A stretch of DNA of 64,000 nucleotides from the NCBI GenBank assembly GCA_035640355.1, contig DASQWI010000001.1, positions 1 through 64,000 of the forward strand, written 5' to 3'. The position numbers and the translations under genes were made by a program. The DNA is from Actinomycetota bacterium. GTDB taxonomy: Bacteria > Actinomycetota > UBA4738 > HRBIN12. Below are positions 24,627 through 33,853 of the stretch, one piece after another. A model generated the notes under the pieces. That model did no database searches. It was not told where the DNA came from and saw only the letters and a list, made by a program, of their open reading frames with translations. Numbering within the stretch: position 1 is the first letter of the stretch; each line of letters starts with the position of its first letter.

Positions 24627-24672
24627 GCCCGCCGGCTCGTCGCGCGGAGCTATCGGGGACCGTCCCGTTCCA

Positions 24673-26040
24673 TCAGTCGCGGGGCCGGTGCGCGAGGTAC
24701 TCCAGGAAGTCGCTCCGCGTCAGCACGCCGAGCGCTTGGCCGGCCTTGACGACGAGGACAGCCGGCCCGTGCTGGAGCCCCTCGAACGCCACGTCGACCG
24801 GCTCGTCGAACTCGACCATCGTGATCGGAGGCCCCATGACCTCCGCCACGTCGGCCTGCAGCGCATCGGGATCGCGGAAGATCCGGTCGAGCAGCTCTCG
24901 CTCGCGGATCGAGCCGACGAACTGCGCGACGTCCATGGAATCCTCGCGTACCACCGGCGCCTGGGAGATCGAATATCGCTGAAGCACGTCGATGGCCTGC
25001 CGAACCTTGTCGCGAGCGTTCACCGTCACGAGCGGTGGCACCTCGCCGTGGCGGCCCCCCAGCACCTCCTCGACGCGGACCACCTCGGGCCGTTCGGTCA
25101 GCCCGTACTGGAGCAGCCACGCGTCCGAGTACAGCTTCGACAAGTAGTTCCGACCGGTGTCAGGAAGGATCACGACCACGACGTCGTCCGGGCCGAGCTC
25201 GCGCGCGACCTCTACCGCCGCGACGACGGCCGTTCCGGACGAGCCGCCGACGAGGATGCCCTCCTCGCGCGTTATCCGTCGTGCCATTCGGAACGCATCG
25301 CGGTCGGTGACCCGCACGTACCGATCGACGGTCGACGGGTCGAACGTCCGCGGCCAGAAGTCTTCGCCGATACCTTCGGTGAGGTACGGGTGGACGTCGC
25401 CGGAGAAGATGGACCCCTCGGGGTCGGCTCCGACGACCAGGATGTCCGGGTTCTGCTTCTTGAGGTATCTGGCGACGCCGGTGATCGTGCCACCGGTGCC
25501 GACGCCGGCGATGAACGCCGTGACCCGCCCGTCGGTCTGCCGCCAGATCTCCGGACCCGTCGTCGCCTCGTGGGCAGCCGGGTTGTCTTCGTTGAAGTAC
25601 TGGTTCGGTTGGAACGCGCCGGGGATCTCCTCCGTGAGGCGGTCCGCCACGCGGTAGTACGACTCGGGCGACTCGGGCGCGACGGCCGTCGGGGTGATCA
25701 CGACCTCGGCGCCGTACGCGCGCAGGAGCGAGATCTTCTCCTGACTCATCTTGTCCGGCATCACGAAGATGCACTTGTAGTCGCGGATCGCCGCCGCGAT
25801 GGCCAGCCCGTGGCCCGTGTTGCCGGATGTCGGCTCGACGATCGTGCCGCCCGGCTTCAGCAGGCCGGCCCGCTCGGCGGCCTCGATCATCCGAAGGCCT
25901 ATCCGGTCCTTGACGCTCCCGCCGGGGTTCAGCATCTCGAGCTTCGCCAGGACGGTCGGGCGAAGGCCGCGGGAGATCTTGTTCAGGCGGACGAGAGGCG
26001 TATCGCCCACGGCATCCAGGAACGAGTCGAGAACCTCCAA
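24673..26040 (-). CDS. cbs: Cystathionine beta-synthase
   Basis: A 455-residue PLP enzyme that condenses serine or O-acetylserine with homocysteine. The catalytic half begins with GDTPLVRLNKI, has the PLP lysine in GGSVKDRIG (K44), EPTSGNTGHGLA, and the cofactor glycine loop VGTGGTITGVARYL. The C-terminal 120 residues are a CBS-domain pair, as in the eukaryotic and actinobacterial enzyme. No N-terminal heme domain is present. The start is TTG 26040, preceded by GAAGGAAGGGG; no ATG or GTG fits. It is first in a two-gene transsulfuration operon with the MetB-like enzyme. Confidence 0.92.
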   Translation of the reverse strand: MEVLDSFLDAVGDTPLVRLNKISRGLRPTVLAKLEMLNPGGSVKDRIGLRMIEAAERAGLLKPGGTIVEPTSGNTGHGLAIAAAIRDYKCIFVMPDKMSQEKISLLRAYGAEVVITPTAVAPESPESYYRVADRLTEEIPGAFQPNQYFNEDNPAAHEATTGPEIWRQTDGRVTAFIAGVGTGGTITGVARYLKKQNPDILVVGADPEGSIFSGDVHPYLTEGIGEDFWPRTFDPSTVDRYVRVTDRDAFRMARRITREEGILVGGSSGTAVVAAVEVARELGPDDVVVVILPDTGRNYLSKLYSDAWLLQYGLTERPEVVRVEEVLGGRHGEVPPLVTVNARDKVRQAIDVLQRYSISQAPVVREDSMDVAQFVGSIRERELLDRIFRDPDALQADVAEVMGPPITMVEFDEPVDVAFEGLQHGPAVLVVKAGQALGVLTRSDFLEYLAHRPRD

Positions 26041-26238
26041 TGCACCCCTTCCTTCAGCGAGAAACTCGCAAAGCAGTCGCTCGCTGTGCTATCCCTCCGG
26101 CGGTCGGCGCTTCCTATCGTCCCATGAACCCGGCGCCACCAACGGCTCTCGGAAACGACGACGCTGACCGATTCATGGGGGACGCCGGTTGAGCGCGGTG
26201 ACCGGGGCCAGAGAGACCAGGGAAGGGAGTCGAACGAC

Positions 26239-27192
26239 GTGAGCGACGAGGCCGCCGTCGCAGGCGGCGGTTCGGTGCTCGTGGTGGACGACGACCCGTT
26301 CATCGCCCGGCTCCTCGAGATCGAGCTGAAGGCGTCCGGGTACGACGTCCGGGTGGCGAGTGACGGCGCTCGCGCGCTGGAGATGGCCAGGGAGAACTGC
26401 CCGGAGCTGGTCCTTGCCGACGTGATGATGCCGAACATGGACGGTTTGGAGCTCACGAGACAGCTCCGGCGGGACAGCCGAACGGCTTCGGTCAGCGTGA
26501 TCATGCTCACCACGCGAGGTCTCTCCGAGGACAAGCTCCAGGGGTTTGCGGCTGGTGCGGACGACTACATCGTCAAGCCCTTCGACACGCCGGAGCTCCT
26601 CGCCCGGATCCGTGGCGTCCTCCGGCGGGCGAAGGAGATGCGCCAACAGTCGCCGCTCACGGGCCTTCCCGGCAACGTTCGGATCGAGGAGGAGATCGAG
26701 CAGCGCGTCCAGAAGGGTGCCGAGTTCGCGATCCTGTACGCCGACCTCGACCACTTCAAGGCGTTCAACGACCACTACGGCTTCCTGCGGGGAGATCAGG
26801 CGATCCAGGTCACGGCCCGACTGATCCAGACCACGGCGAGCGATCGCGGCGGTCCCAACACGTTCGTCGGGCACATCGGTGGCGACGATTTCGTCGTCCT
26901 ATGCGACGCCGGTGAGGCCGAGGAGATCGCCGAGCTTCTCGTGCAGCGGTTCGATGTGGCGGTTCCCGATCTGTACGACGACGACGATCGCGAGCGCGGT
27001 TGTATCGAGGTGACGAACCGCCGTGGTGAGGTGCAGCAGTTCCCGTTCCTGTCGATCTCCATCGGCGTGGCGACCACGGCGCACCGGTCCTTCGAGCACT
27101 TTGCCGAGGCCGTTGCGATCGCCACGGAGATGAAGATGTACACGAAGTTGACGCCCGGCTCATCGTGGGCCGTAGACCGTCGGAGCTCTTAG
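26239..27192 (+). CDS. Response regulator with GGDEF (diguanylate cyclase) output domain
   Basis: A 317-residue protein. The receiver domain (about 11-130) has the acidic pocket VVDDDPF and phospho-acceptor D61 in LVLADVMMPNMDG, with K near VKPFDTPELL. The GGDEF domain (about 135-310) opens with SPLTGLPGN, contains LYADLDHFKAFND and the signature GGDDF (about 214-218) in place of GGDEF. Acidic residues at both metal positions suggest activity is possible. It would make c-di-GMP in response to phosphorylation by an unidentified kinase; no histidine kinase is adjacent. GTG 26239 has GGAAGGGAG upstream. Its stop overlaps that of the convergent EAL regulator. Confidence 0.9.
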   Translation: MSDEAAVAGGGSVLVVDDDPFIARLLEIELKASGYDVRVASDGARALEMARENCPELVLADVMMPNMDGLELTRQLRRDSRTASVSVIMLTTRGLSEDKLQGFAAGADDYIVKPFDTPELLARIRGVLRRAKEMRQQSPLTGLPGNVRIEEEIEQRVQKGAEFAILYADLDHFKAFNDHYGFLRGDQAIQVTARLIQTTASDRGGPNTFVGHIGGDDFVVLCDAGEAEEIAELLVQRFDVAVPDLYDDDDRERGCIEVTNRRGEVQQFPFLSISIGVATTAHRSFEHFAEAVAIATEMKMYTKLTPGSSWAVDRRSS

Positions 27193-28364
27193 CTCGGTTT
27201 CGGTAGCGGGGCGGGCCGTCCCATGAAGTAGCCTTGCCCGAGCCGCACGCCGAGCTCGATCAGCGTGTCTTGTTCCTCCTGCCGTTCCACCCCCTCGGCG
27301 ATCACGGACATGCCGAGCTCGTCGGCGAACGAGACGAGCGCCGCCGCGAGGGCACGCTGGGGGCGATGAGTGTGCACGTCTCTCGTCAGGCTGATGTCGA
27401 GCTTGATGATGTCGGGTTCGATGCGAAGGATGTGCCTGAGGCTGGCGAACCCCGCCCCGGCGTCATCGATGGCCACGCGTGTCCCCCGATCGCGGACCCG
27501 GGCAACGGCCGCCATCAGCCGGTCATAGTCCTCGACGGCTTCGTGTTCGGTGAGCTCGACGACGACCCGGTCCGCCTCGACCGCGTCGAGGAGCTCGAGC
27601 AACCCTTCCGACTCCGCCGCGCGGTGGGACAGGTTCACGGAGACGAACCGGTCGAGCGGGATCATGTCGAGGTCGGACAGCGCCGTTCGTGCACACGCGA
27701 GCTCCAGCTCGGCGCCGAGCCCGATCTCCGCTGCCACGGCGAACCATCGATCGACGGTCCAATCAGACTCGGTGTCGTTGAATCGGGAGAGCGCCTCCAT
27801 CCCGACGACGCTGTGGTCCTCGAGCTCGACGATCGGCTGGTACACGATCGAACGCCCGTCGCCCTCCATCGCCGCGGTGATCAGGGCGGTTCGCGCCTGC
27901 AGTTCGATCGACTCGGTCTCCTCGCGCTGGAGCTGTTCGGCCAGACCCTTCACCAGGCCGGTCATCACGTCCGGCGAGATGCTCGGCTGGCCGCGCGCGG
28001 CGCGCACGATCGACGCCACGATCTCCGTCGGCGCCGTTCCCTTCACCAGGTAGCCGACGGCCCCGCTCTCGAGCATGTGAACGACGGTCGTGCGATCGGC
28101 GGCCACGGTGAGCGCGAGCACCCGCGTCTTCGGCAGGCTCGAGTGGACGACCTCCGCCACTCGCATCCCACCGCCACCCGGCATCCGGACGTCGACGAGA
28201 GCAACGTCGGGGTGCGTCGCCTCGGCGACGGCGATGGCCTCATCGGCGTTCCGAGCGGAGCCGACGAGCTCGAGCGCCGGATCTGAGGCGACCAGCTCGG
28301 CGAGCGTGTCTCGAATGACCGCTTCATCGTCGGCGACCATCACCCGGATCGGCGCGTCGGCCAC
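27189..28364 (-). CDS. Response regulator with EAL (c-di-GMP phosphodiesterase) output domain
   Basis: A 391-residue protein. The receiver domain (about 5-125) has [10 protein letters not shown] and D58 in [13 protein letters not shown], in the style of NarL-type receivers. A linker helix leads into an EAL domain (about 170-388) with EAL at 190-192 ([10 protein letters not shown]), [33 protein letters not shown] and GQGYFMGRP. The catalytic glutamates and aspartates appear intact, so c-di-GMP hydrolysis is expected. GTG 28364 is chosen because TACCGT lies seven bases upstream; the frame is open further. It is tail-to-tail with the GGDEF regulator, sharing four bases. Confidence 0.9.
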   Translation of the reverse strand: MADAPIRVMVADDEAVIRDTLAELVASDPALELVGSARNADEAIAVAEATHPDVALVDVRMPGGGGMRVAEVVHSSLPKTRVLALTVAADRTTVVHMLESGAVGYLVKGTAPTEIVASIVRAARGQPSISPDVMTGLVKGLAEQLQREETESIELQARTALITAAMEGDGRSIVYQPIVELEDHSVVGMEALSRFNDTESDWTVDRWFAVAAEIGLGAELELACARTALSDLDMIPLDRFVSVNLSHRAAESEGLLELLDAVEADRVVVELTEHEAVEDYDRLMAAVARVRDRGTRVAIDDAGAGFASLRHILRIEPDIIKLDISLTRDVHTHRPQRALAAALVSFADELGMSVIAEGVERQEEQDTLIELGVRLGQGYFMGRPAPLPKPS

Positions 28365-28371
28365 GGCCGCG

Positions 28372-28377
28372 ACGGTA
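28372..28377 (-). promoter_or_regulatory. -10 box TACCGT, leaderless start of the EAL regulator
   Basis: Minus-strand TACCGT, seven bases, then GTG 28364. Confidence 0.5.
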
Positions 28378-28477
28378 TGGCAGGGTGCCCCGGCAAGCAA
28401 CGACCCGGCACCCACACCCGCAGAGCGGTTGGCGCCGCCGCCGCGCTCGGCCGTCGGCTGCGTCTGGAACGGCGACC

Positions 28478-28483
28478 TATCAT
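28478..28483 (+). promoter_or_regulatory. -10 box TATCAT for hutU
   Basis: TATCAT lies ten bases before ATG 28494, whose protein start matches the usual N-terminus of urocanases. Confidence 0.5.
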
Positions 28484-28493
28484 CCCGAGCGAG

Positions 28494-30152
28494 ATGTCGT
28501 CTCGCGAGATCCGGGCTCCACGCGGCAACCAGCTGACGTGCAAAGCGTGGCCGCAGGAGGGGGCGCTCCGGATGTTGATGAACAACCTGGACCCGGACGT
28601 CGCCGAGCGGCCCGAAGACCTGGTCGTCTACGGCGGAACCGGACGCGCGGCGAGGTCCTGGGAGGCGTTCGACGCCATCGTCCGGACCCTCCGAGATCTG
28701 GAGAGCGACGAGACGCTGCTCGTGCAATCGGGAAAGCCGGTCGCCGTGTTTCGAACGCATCCGATGGCGCCGCGCGTGTTGATCTCGAACGCGATGCTCG
28801 TGCCGAAGTGGGCCGATTGGGACACATTCCGCGAGTTGGAGGCCGCCGGGCTCACGATGTACGGCCAGATGACCGCGGGCTCGTGGATCTACATCGGCTC
28901 GCAAGGCATCTTGCAAGGAACGTTCGAGACGTTCGCCGAAGCTGCGTCGCAGAGCTTCGACGGCTCGCTGCGCGGGACGATCACGCTGACCGGCGGGCTC
29001 GGCGGCATGGGCGGCGCGCAGCCGCTCGCGGTGACGATGAACGAGGGCGTCGCGCTGTGCGTCGATGTCGATCCGGCGAGGATCGAACGTCGGATCAAGA
29101 CCAGATACCTCGACCGCGAGACGGCTGATCTCGACGAAGCCGTTCGATGGGCTTCTGAAGCGAGGGAAGCCGGCGAGGCGGTCTCGATCGGAGTCGTCGG
29201 CAACTGCGCAGAGGTGTTACCGGAGCTCGTGCGGCGTGGGTTCGGGCCAGACCTGGTGACCGATCAAACGAGCGCGCACGATCCGCTCGGCGGGTACGTC
29301 CCCGCCGGCGTGTCGCCGGAGGAAGCCGATTCGCTCCGCTCGTCCGATCCGCAGGAGTACGAACGTCGCGCATACGAGTCAATGGCTCGTCACGTCGAGG
29401 CGATGGTCGCCTTTCAGGACGGCGGCGCGGTCGTGTTCGACTACGGGAACAACCTCCGAGCGGGCGCCGCCGCCGGGGGGCTCTTGCGCGATCGCGCCTA
29501 CGCGTACCCGGGGTTCGTTCCCGCGTTCGTGCGCCCGATGTTCTTCGAGGGCAAGGGACCGTTCCGGTGGGTCGCGCTCTCAGGCGACCCCGAGGACATC
29601 CACAAGACGGACGTCGCGGTCGCCCAGCTGTTCCCCGACAACGAACGGCTCCGACGGTGGTTGGACATGGCCGAGGAGCGCGTCACGTTCCAGGGGTTGC
29701 CGGCGCGGATCTGCTGGCTCGGTTACGGGGAGCGTGCGAAAGCCGGGCTCCGGTTCAACGAGATGGTTCGGTCCGGCGAGCTGTCCGCACCGATCGTGAT
29801 CGGACGTGACCACCTCGACTCGGGAAGTGTGGCGAGCCCGTACCGCGAAACCGAGGCGATGAAAGATGGCTCGGACGCCATCGCCGACTGGCCGATCCTG
29901 AACGCGTTGGTGAACACCGCCGCCGGGGCGCACTGGGTGAGCGTGCACCACGGCGGCGGCGTCGGCATCGGCTACTCGATCCACGCCGGCATGGTGGTCG
30001 TCGCCGACGGAACGGACGACGCTGCTGAGCGCCTCGCGCGCGTGCTCACATCGGACCCCGGGACGGGCGTGGTTCGTCATGCCGATGCCGGCTACGAGGA
30101 GGCGCTGGCCGTCGCGGCCGAGCGCGGCGTCCGCCTTCCCTGGCGCGAGTAG
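28494..30152 (+). CDS. hutU: Urocanate hydratase
   Basis: A 552-residue NAD-dependent enzyme converting urocanate to imidazolonepropionate, step two of histidine degradation. Typical segments are [17 protein letters not shown] at the start, [66 protein letters not shown] and the catalytic loop [14 protein letters not shown]. The length equals that of the family. ATG 28494 ([11 protein letters not shown]) is chosen over upstream in-frame ATG because it fits homologue starts and the TATCAT box. hutH and hutI lie 0.6 and 5 kb away, not in one operon. It ends three bases from the convergent DUF983 gene. Confidence 0.95.
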   Translation: MSSREIRAPRGNQLTCKAWPQEGALRMLMNNLDPDVAERPEDLVVYGGTGRAARSWEAFDAIVRTLRDLESDETLLVQSGKPVAVFRTHPMAPRVLISNAMLVPKWADWDTFRELEAAGLTMYGQMTAGSWIYIGSQGILQGTFETFAEAASQSFDGSLRGTITLTGGLGGMGGAQPLAVTMNEGVALCVDVDPARIERRIKTRYLDRETADLDEAVRWASEAREAGEAVSIGVVGNCAEVLPELVRRGFGPDLVTDQTSAHDPLGGYVPAGVSPEEADSLRSSDPQEYERRAYESMARHVEAMVAFQDGGAVVFDYGNNLRAGAAAGGLLRDRAYAYPGFVPAFVRPMFFEGKGPFRWVALSGDPEDIHKTDVAVAQLFPDNERLRRWLDMAEERVTFQGLPARICWLGYGERAKAGLRFNEMVRSGELSAPIVIGRDHLDSGSVASPYRETEAMKDGSDAIADWPILNALVNTAAGAHWVSVHHGGGVGIGYSIHAGMVVVADGTDDAAERLARVLTSDPGTGVVRHADAGYEEALAVAAERGVRLPWRE

Positions 30153-30155
30153 CGA

Positions 30156-30701
30156 CTAGGCGCGGCCGCCGTTGCCGCTCGCGCGGTCGGCCGCTTCCCG
30201 TGACGCGTACTCCGGATCGGTTCGGTAGACGAGGTAGTCGACGGCCGCCCAGGTCGTCTTCGAAAACGGCCAGAACAGCAGAGGGACGGCGATGGCCACG
30301 CCGATCGACGCGAGGGTGAGCCACAGGACGTGGACGTCTGGCAGGTCGACGACCAACCAAAAGATCAGGACGATCAGCCAGACGGCCGCCGTGACCGCAT
30401 AGTTGATCGTCATCGCGCCGAGGAACCCGCCCTCCTCTCGTTCCAGGCGGAGGCCGCAGCGCGGGCATCGGCGTTTGATCCTGAACCACGTCTCGAACAG
30501 GCGCCCACCGCCGCACCGCGGACAACGCCGAATCGCTCCGCGGGAGAAGGCCGTCACCGCTCCTGGCTCGTCCGCGGATCGGCGTCGTTGCGATGTCCGT
30601 GAGTTGTCGCGCGACGTCGTCGCCGGTCCGGATAGCGCGGTCGACGGGACGATCTCCCCGCGGGGGTCGTCGGGATCGAGATCGTCGAAGGGTCCGAGCA
30701 T
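30156..30701 (-). CDS. DUF983-like membrane protein with zinc-ribbon motifs
   Basis: A 181-residue protein. A disordered N-terminal 50 residues precede two CPRCG motifs (IRRCPRCGGGRLFETWFRIK and RRCPRCGLRLE) that should form a zinc ribbon. Two transmembrane helices follow (about 100-122 and 127-148), then a short cytoplasmic tail. This is the arrangement of DUF983 proteins, whose function is unknown. ATG 30701 is preferred; TACGCT lies ten bases upstream. It is divergent from hutH, with 59 bases between the start codons. Confidence 0.78.
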   Translation of the reverse strand: MLGPFDDLDPDDPRGEIVPSTALSGPATTSRDNSRTSQRRRSADEPGAVTAFSRGAIRRCPRCGGGRLFETWFRIKRRCPRCGLRLEREEGGFLGAMTINYAVTAAVWLIVLIFWLVVDLPDVHVLWLTLASIGVAIAVPLLFWPFSKTTWAAVDYLVYRTDPEYASREAADRASGNGGRA

Positions 30702-30711
30702 CGTCTGTCCC

Positions 30712-30717
30712 AGCGTA
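30712..30717 (-). promoter_or_regulatory. -10 box TACGCT for the DUF983 gene
   Basis: Minus-strand TACGCT, ten bases before ATG 30701; back to back with the hutH promoter. Confidence 0.5.
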
Positions 30718-30747
30718 CGGCGGTTGCCCGGCCACGCGCCGCGACCG

Positions 30748-30753
30748 TAGCCT
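30748..30753 (+). promoter_or_regulatory. -10 box TAGCCT, leaderless promoter of hutH
   Basis: TAGCCT, seven bases, then GTG 30761, which fixes the start of histidine ammonia-lyase. Confidence 0.55.
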
Positions 30754-30760
30754 TGCCGCC

Positions 30761-32287
30761 GTGCCTGTCCGTGTCGGCGAGCGGCTTTCATTGCACGACG
30801 TCGTCGAGGTCGCGCACGGCGAGACGGTGGAGCTTTCGGACGCCGCCGCCGACCGGATCCGAGCCGCCCGCTCGGTGATCGAGTCTGCGATCGAGTCGAA
30901 CGCGACCGTCTACGGCGTCACGACCGGCTTCGGCAGCCTGGCGAACGTTCGGATCGAACCCCAACGGGCGGACGCGCTCCAGCAGCACATCGTCCGCTCG
31001 CACGCGACCTCGGTGGGCCGGCCGCTCTCCCGCGAGGAGGCGCGCGCGATGCTGCTGCTCCGGGCACACGTCCTCGCGCTCGGGCACTCGGGCGTCCGCG
31101 TCGAGCTCGTCGAGCGGATGGTCGAGATGCTCAACCGGGACCTCGTTCCCGTCGTTCCGGAGCAGGGATCGCTCGGTGCGTCGGGCGACCTCGCGCCGCT
31201 GGCGAACCTGTCACTCACGTTGCTCGGCCGCGGCGAGATCGTTCGGGACGGCACACGCCTCTCGGCACGTGATGCCCTTGCCGCCGCGGGCCTCGAGCCG
31301 CTCGAGCTCAGCGCCAAGGAAGGGCTGGCGCTGGTGAACGGCACACAGGGCATGTTGGCCGTCGGGATCCTCGCCGCCGATCGCGTCGAGCGGCTCGTGA
31401 AGACGAGCGACGTCGTCGCGGCGATGACCATCGAAGCCGCACTCGGGTCGGATCGCGTCTTCGACGAACGACTCGCCGCGTTGCGACCACATCCGGGCGT
31501 CGTGGCGTCCACGTCGAACCTGCGGCGACTGCTCGATGGCAGCGCCATCGTCGCCTCACACCGCGACAGTCCGCACCTCGTTCAGGACGCGTACTCGATC
31601 CGGTGCGCACCACAGGTGAACGGGGCCACGCGCGAGGCGCTCCGGTTCACGACCTCGATCCTCGACGTCGAGGCGAACGCGGTCTCGGACAATCCGATCG
31701 TCCTGCCCGACGCCGGCGAGGTTCTCTCCGGCGGGAACTTCCACGGCCAGCCCGTCGCCGTTGCGCTCGACACCCTCGCCACGGCGATCGTCCCTCTCGC
31801 GAGTGTTGCCGAACGGCGCCTGTACCGGCTGCTCGACCCGGCACGCAACAACGGCCTCCCTGCGTTCCTGGTCGAGGACACCGGCCTGAACTCTGGGTTC
31901 ATGCTCGTGCAGTACACAGCCGCATCGCTCGTCTCCGAGTGCAAGACGCTCGCCCATCCCGCGTCCGTCGATTCGATCCCGTCCTCGGCCGGTCAGGAAG
32001 ATCACGTCAGCATGGGTATGACGTCGGCGAGACACGCTCGGGAGGTGGTGACGAACGCCGAGATCGTCATCGCGCTCGAGGCGTTCGCCGCGGCACAAGC
32101 GCTGGATCTGCGCGCGGCGCTGGAGTCTGCGGCAGGAACGCGTGCGGCGAGAGAAGCGATCCGCGCTCGCGTCGCGTTCCTCGACGAGGACCGTGAGCTG
32201 GGCGACGACATCGCCGCGGTTACCGAGCTCGTTCGCTCGGGAGCCTTGCTCGACGCGGCCGAGGGAGCGGTCGGCCCGCTGGATTAG
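30761..32287 (+). CDS. hutH: Histidine ammonia-lyase
   Basis: A 508-residue lyase that deaminates histidine to urocanate. The Ala-Ser-Gly triplet that cyclises to the MIO prosthetic group is at residues 140-142 in GSLGASGDLAPLAN. VYGVTTGFGSLAN, NGTQGMLA, QDAYSIRCAPQVNG and the late segment VSMGMTSARHAREV are all present, as in HutH. The GTG at 30761 (VPVRVGERLSLHDV) is chosen from the promoter spacing; the open frame upstream is shadow sequence. Homotetramer, cytosolic. It is followed after 56 bases by the Mth938-like gene. Confidence 0.95.
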   Translation: MPVRVGERLSLHDVVEVAHGETVELSDAAADRIRAARSVIESAIESNATVYGVTTGFGSLANVRIEPQRADALQQHIVRSHATSVGRPLSREEARAMLLLRAHVLALGHSGVRVELVERMVEMLNRDLVPVVPEQGSLGASGDLAPLANLSLTLLGRGEIVRDGTRLSARDALAAAGLEPLELSAKEGLALVNGTQGMLAVGILAADRVERLVKTSDVVAAMTIEAALGSDRVFDERLAALRPHPGVVASTSNLRRLLDGSAIVASHRDSPHLVQDAYSIRCAPQVNGATREALRFTTSILDVEANAVSDNPIVLPDAGEVLSGGNFHGQPVAVALDTLATAIVPLASVAERRLYRLLDPARNNGLPAFLVEDTGLNSGFMLVQYTAASLVSECKTLAHPASVDSIPSSAGQEDHVSMGMTSARHAREVVTNAEIVIALEAFAAAQALDLRAALESAAGTRAAREAIRARVAFLDEDRELGDDIAAVTELVRSGALLDAAEGAVGPLD

Positions 32288-32343
32288 CGACCCGCTCATC
32301 GGAGTGGGTTTCGTCGCTGCGCGGTTCGGGGGACCATACGGTC

Positions 32344-32685
32344 ATGGGTCGGATCAGCGGCTACCGGTTTGGGCACGTCCTCGTGGACGGAGAGTCACAC
32401 GCCCGTGATGTGATCGTCCTACCAGGGCGTGTCGTCGCGAGCTGGTGGCGGCGAGACGGTCACGCGTTGGCGCTCGACGATCTGGACGACGTCCTCGATG
32501 AGCTTCCGGAGCGGCTCGTCGTCGGGTGTGGAGCCGCGTCGCGGATGCGTCCGGACTCGGCAGCGCTCGCCGAGCTCCGCCGGCGTGGGATCGACGTCGA
32601 GACCTACCCGACAGAGGAGGCCGTACGACGATTCGCGGCCTGCGACCCCGCAAAGACCGCGGCGGCCCTTCACCTCACCTGCTGA
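32344..32685 (+). CDS. Mth938-like (AAMDC/DUF498 family) protein
   Basis: A 113-residue protein matching the Mth938-like pattern: YRFGHVLVDGESHARDVIVL, VVASWWRRDGHALALDDLDD, LVVGCGAASRM, an E-L-R-R-R-G-I helix, TYPTEEAVRRF and the terminal LHLTC. Members are small alpha/beta proteins of unknown biochemical role; bacterial ones occur near respiratory and translation genes. The start ATG 32344 has no good ribosome site. It ends one base before the convergent L,D-transpeptidase gene. Confidence 0.82.
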   Translation: MGRISGYRFGHVLVDGESHARDVIVLPGRVVASWWRRDGHALALDDLDDVLDELPERLVVGCGAASRMRPDSAALAELRRRGIDVETYPTEEAVRRFAACDPAKTAAALHLTC

Positions 32686-32686
32686 G

Positions 32687-33853
32687 CTAGTGGTAGACGA
32701 CGACGGGGGTTCCGTACTCCGCCTGGCGGTACGTCCAGATCGCGTTCCAATAGGGGATCCGAACGCAGCCGTGACTGGCGGCGTACGTCGGGACCTCGGT
32801 CCATCCGTGGAGCGCACGCAGTCCGTCGAAGTAGCTCGGGTAGTACAGACGGTTCTCGCTGTGGCCGGCGAGCTTGCGGAACACCTGGAACGAGCCGTCG
32901 CGCGTCGCGCCGTTCGCGCCCGTCGAGACGTGCAGGATGTTGGTGACCTCGCCGTCGCGAACCGTGTAGAGGACCTGACGCGTCTGGTCGACCTCGATGT
33001 GGAACCCGGACCAGTCGCGTTCGGGTCGCGGACGGATCGGGTGGGCCAGGGCGCGCCACGTCGCCGAGCTTACTGAGAACACTCGGCTCATCCGCTGCAC
33101 TTTGTGGAACGCGACGACCGCGTCGGCCGTTCGAAAGTCGTAGTGACCGTCCCCGGCGTCGGCGAGGCGGTAGTTCAGCTCGACCAGTCGCTCCTCCAGG
33201 AGCCGGACGAACACGCCGCGCGAGCCCGAGCTGAGTGACGGCAACGGCGGGGTGTCGGCGGCGGAGAGTGCCGTTGCGCGAACCAGATCGTCCGCGACGA
33301 ACGACGCACGCGCGCGAACCGTTCCCGGCGTCATGACGCGAAGGCGCGTCTCGAACCCGCCGGCTGACCCGATCTCGACGCGCCGGTCCTCCGAGACGCG
33401 ACCGTTCGCGATGAGCGCAACGTCGACGCGGCTGCCGGGTCGAGCGGGCTTGACGGTTCCGCGGACGACCACCTCGTCGAACAGGCGTGCCTCGGTCATC
33501 TGAACGGTGACGATCGCGGCGACCCGGACGGTGACGCCGGCACTCGTCGCGGACCCCCACACCGCGCGATACGTTTCGGAGCCGTTAGGGCGAACCGTCA
33601 GCGAGAAGTTGCCCGCCGCTCCCGTCCTCACCGAGTCGACAACGGCGTCGGACGAGTCTCGGATCTCGATCGTCTCGCCTCCGGTGGCGGGCGAGATCGA
33701 GCCGGAGAGCCGAACGTCGCGGCCGAACAGGATCTTCGTGGCAGACGCCTCGAGCGTGACGCCTTGGTTCGTCGCCTGAGCACCCGCCGCGGCGGCGAAG
33801 ACGACGACCAACAGGAACGAGCCGGCAATCGCCGCCAGCGACCGAAGCCTCAT
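32687..33853 (-). CDS. L,D-transpeptidase (YkuD) with signal peptide and peptidoglycan-binding region
   Basis: A 388-residue exported enzyme. Residues 1-28 form a signal peptide ending AGAQA. Two immunoglobulin-like strand-rich repeats follow (about 30-215). A peptidoglycan-binding-type segment comes next (VRLLEERLVELNYRLADAG). The YkuD catalytic domain carries SHGCVRIP, with nucleophile C363. It would form 3-3 cross-links in peptidoglycan outside the cell membrane. Its ATG overlaps the hutI stop (ATGA at 33850-33853), so it is translated from the imidazolonepropionase message, an unexpected pairing. An N-terminal longer start is excluded by the signal peptide position. Confidence 0.9.
   Translation of the reverse strand: MRLRSLAAIAGSFLLVVVFAAAAGAQATNQGVTLEASATKILFGRDVRLSGSISPATGGETIEIRDSSDAVVDSVRTGAAGNFSLTVRPNGSETYRAVWGSATSAGVTVRVAAIVTVQMTEARLFDEVVVRGTVKPARPGSRVDVALIANGRVSEDRRVEIGSAGGFETRLRVMTPGTVRARASFVADDLVRATALSAADTPPLPSLSSGSRGVFVRLLEERLVELNYRLADAGDGHYDFRTADAVVAFHKVQRMSRVFSVSSATWRALAHPIRPRPERDWSGFHIEVDQTRQVLYTVRDGEVTNILHVSTGANGATRDGSFQVFRKLAGHSENRLYYPSYFDGLRALHGWTEVPTYAASHGCVRIPYWNAIWTYRQAEYGTPVVVYH

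Noticed and set aside
24604-26127. 507-codon plus-strand frame opposite cbs
   Set aside because: Antisense to an enzyme with PLP lysine and CBS domains; composition is that of a shadow.
26041-26238. Possible hidden gene or riboswitch between cbs and the GGDEF regulator
   Set aside because: Only an eight-base cccatgaa/ttcatggg inverted pair 43 bases apart and the shared 14-base motif are visible; no ORF or recognisable riboswitch fold.
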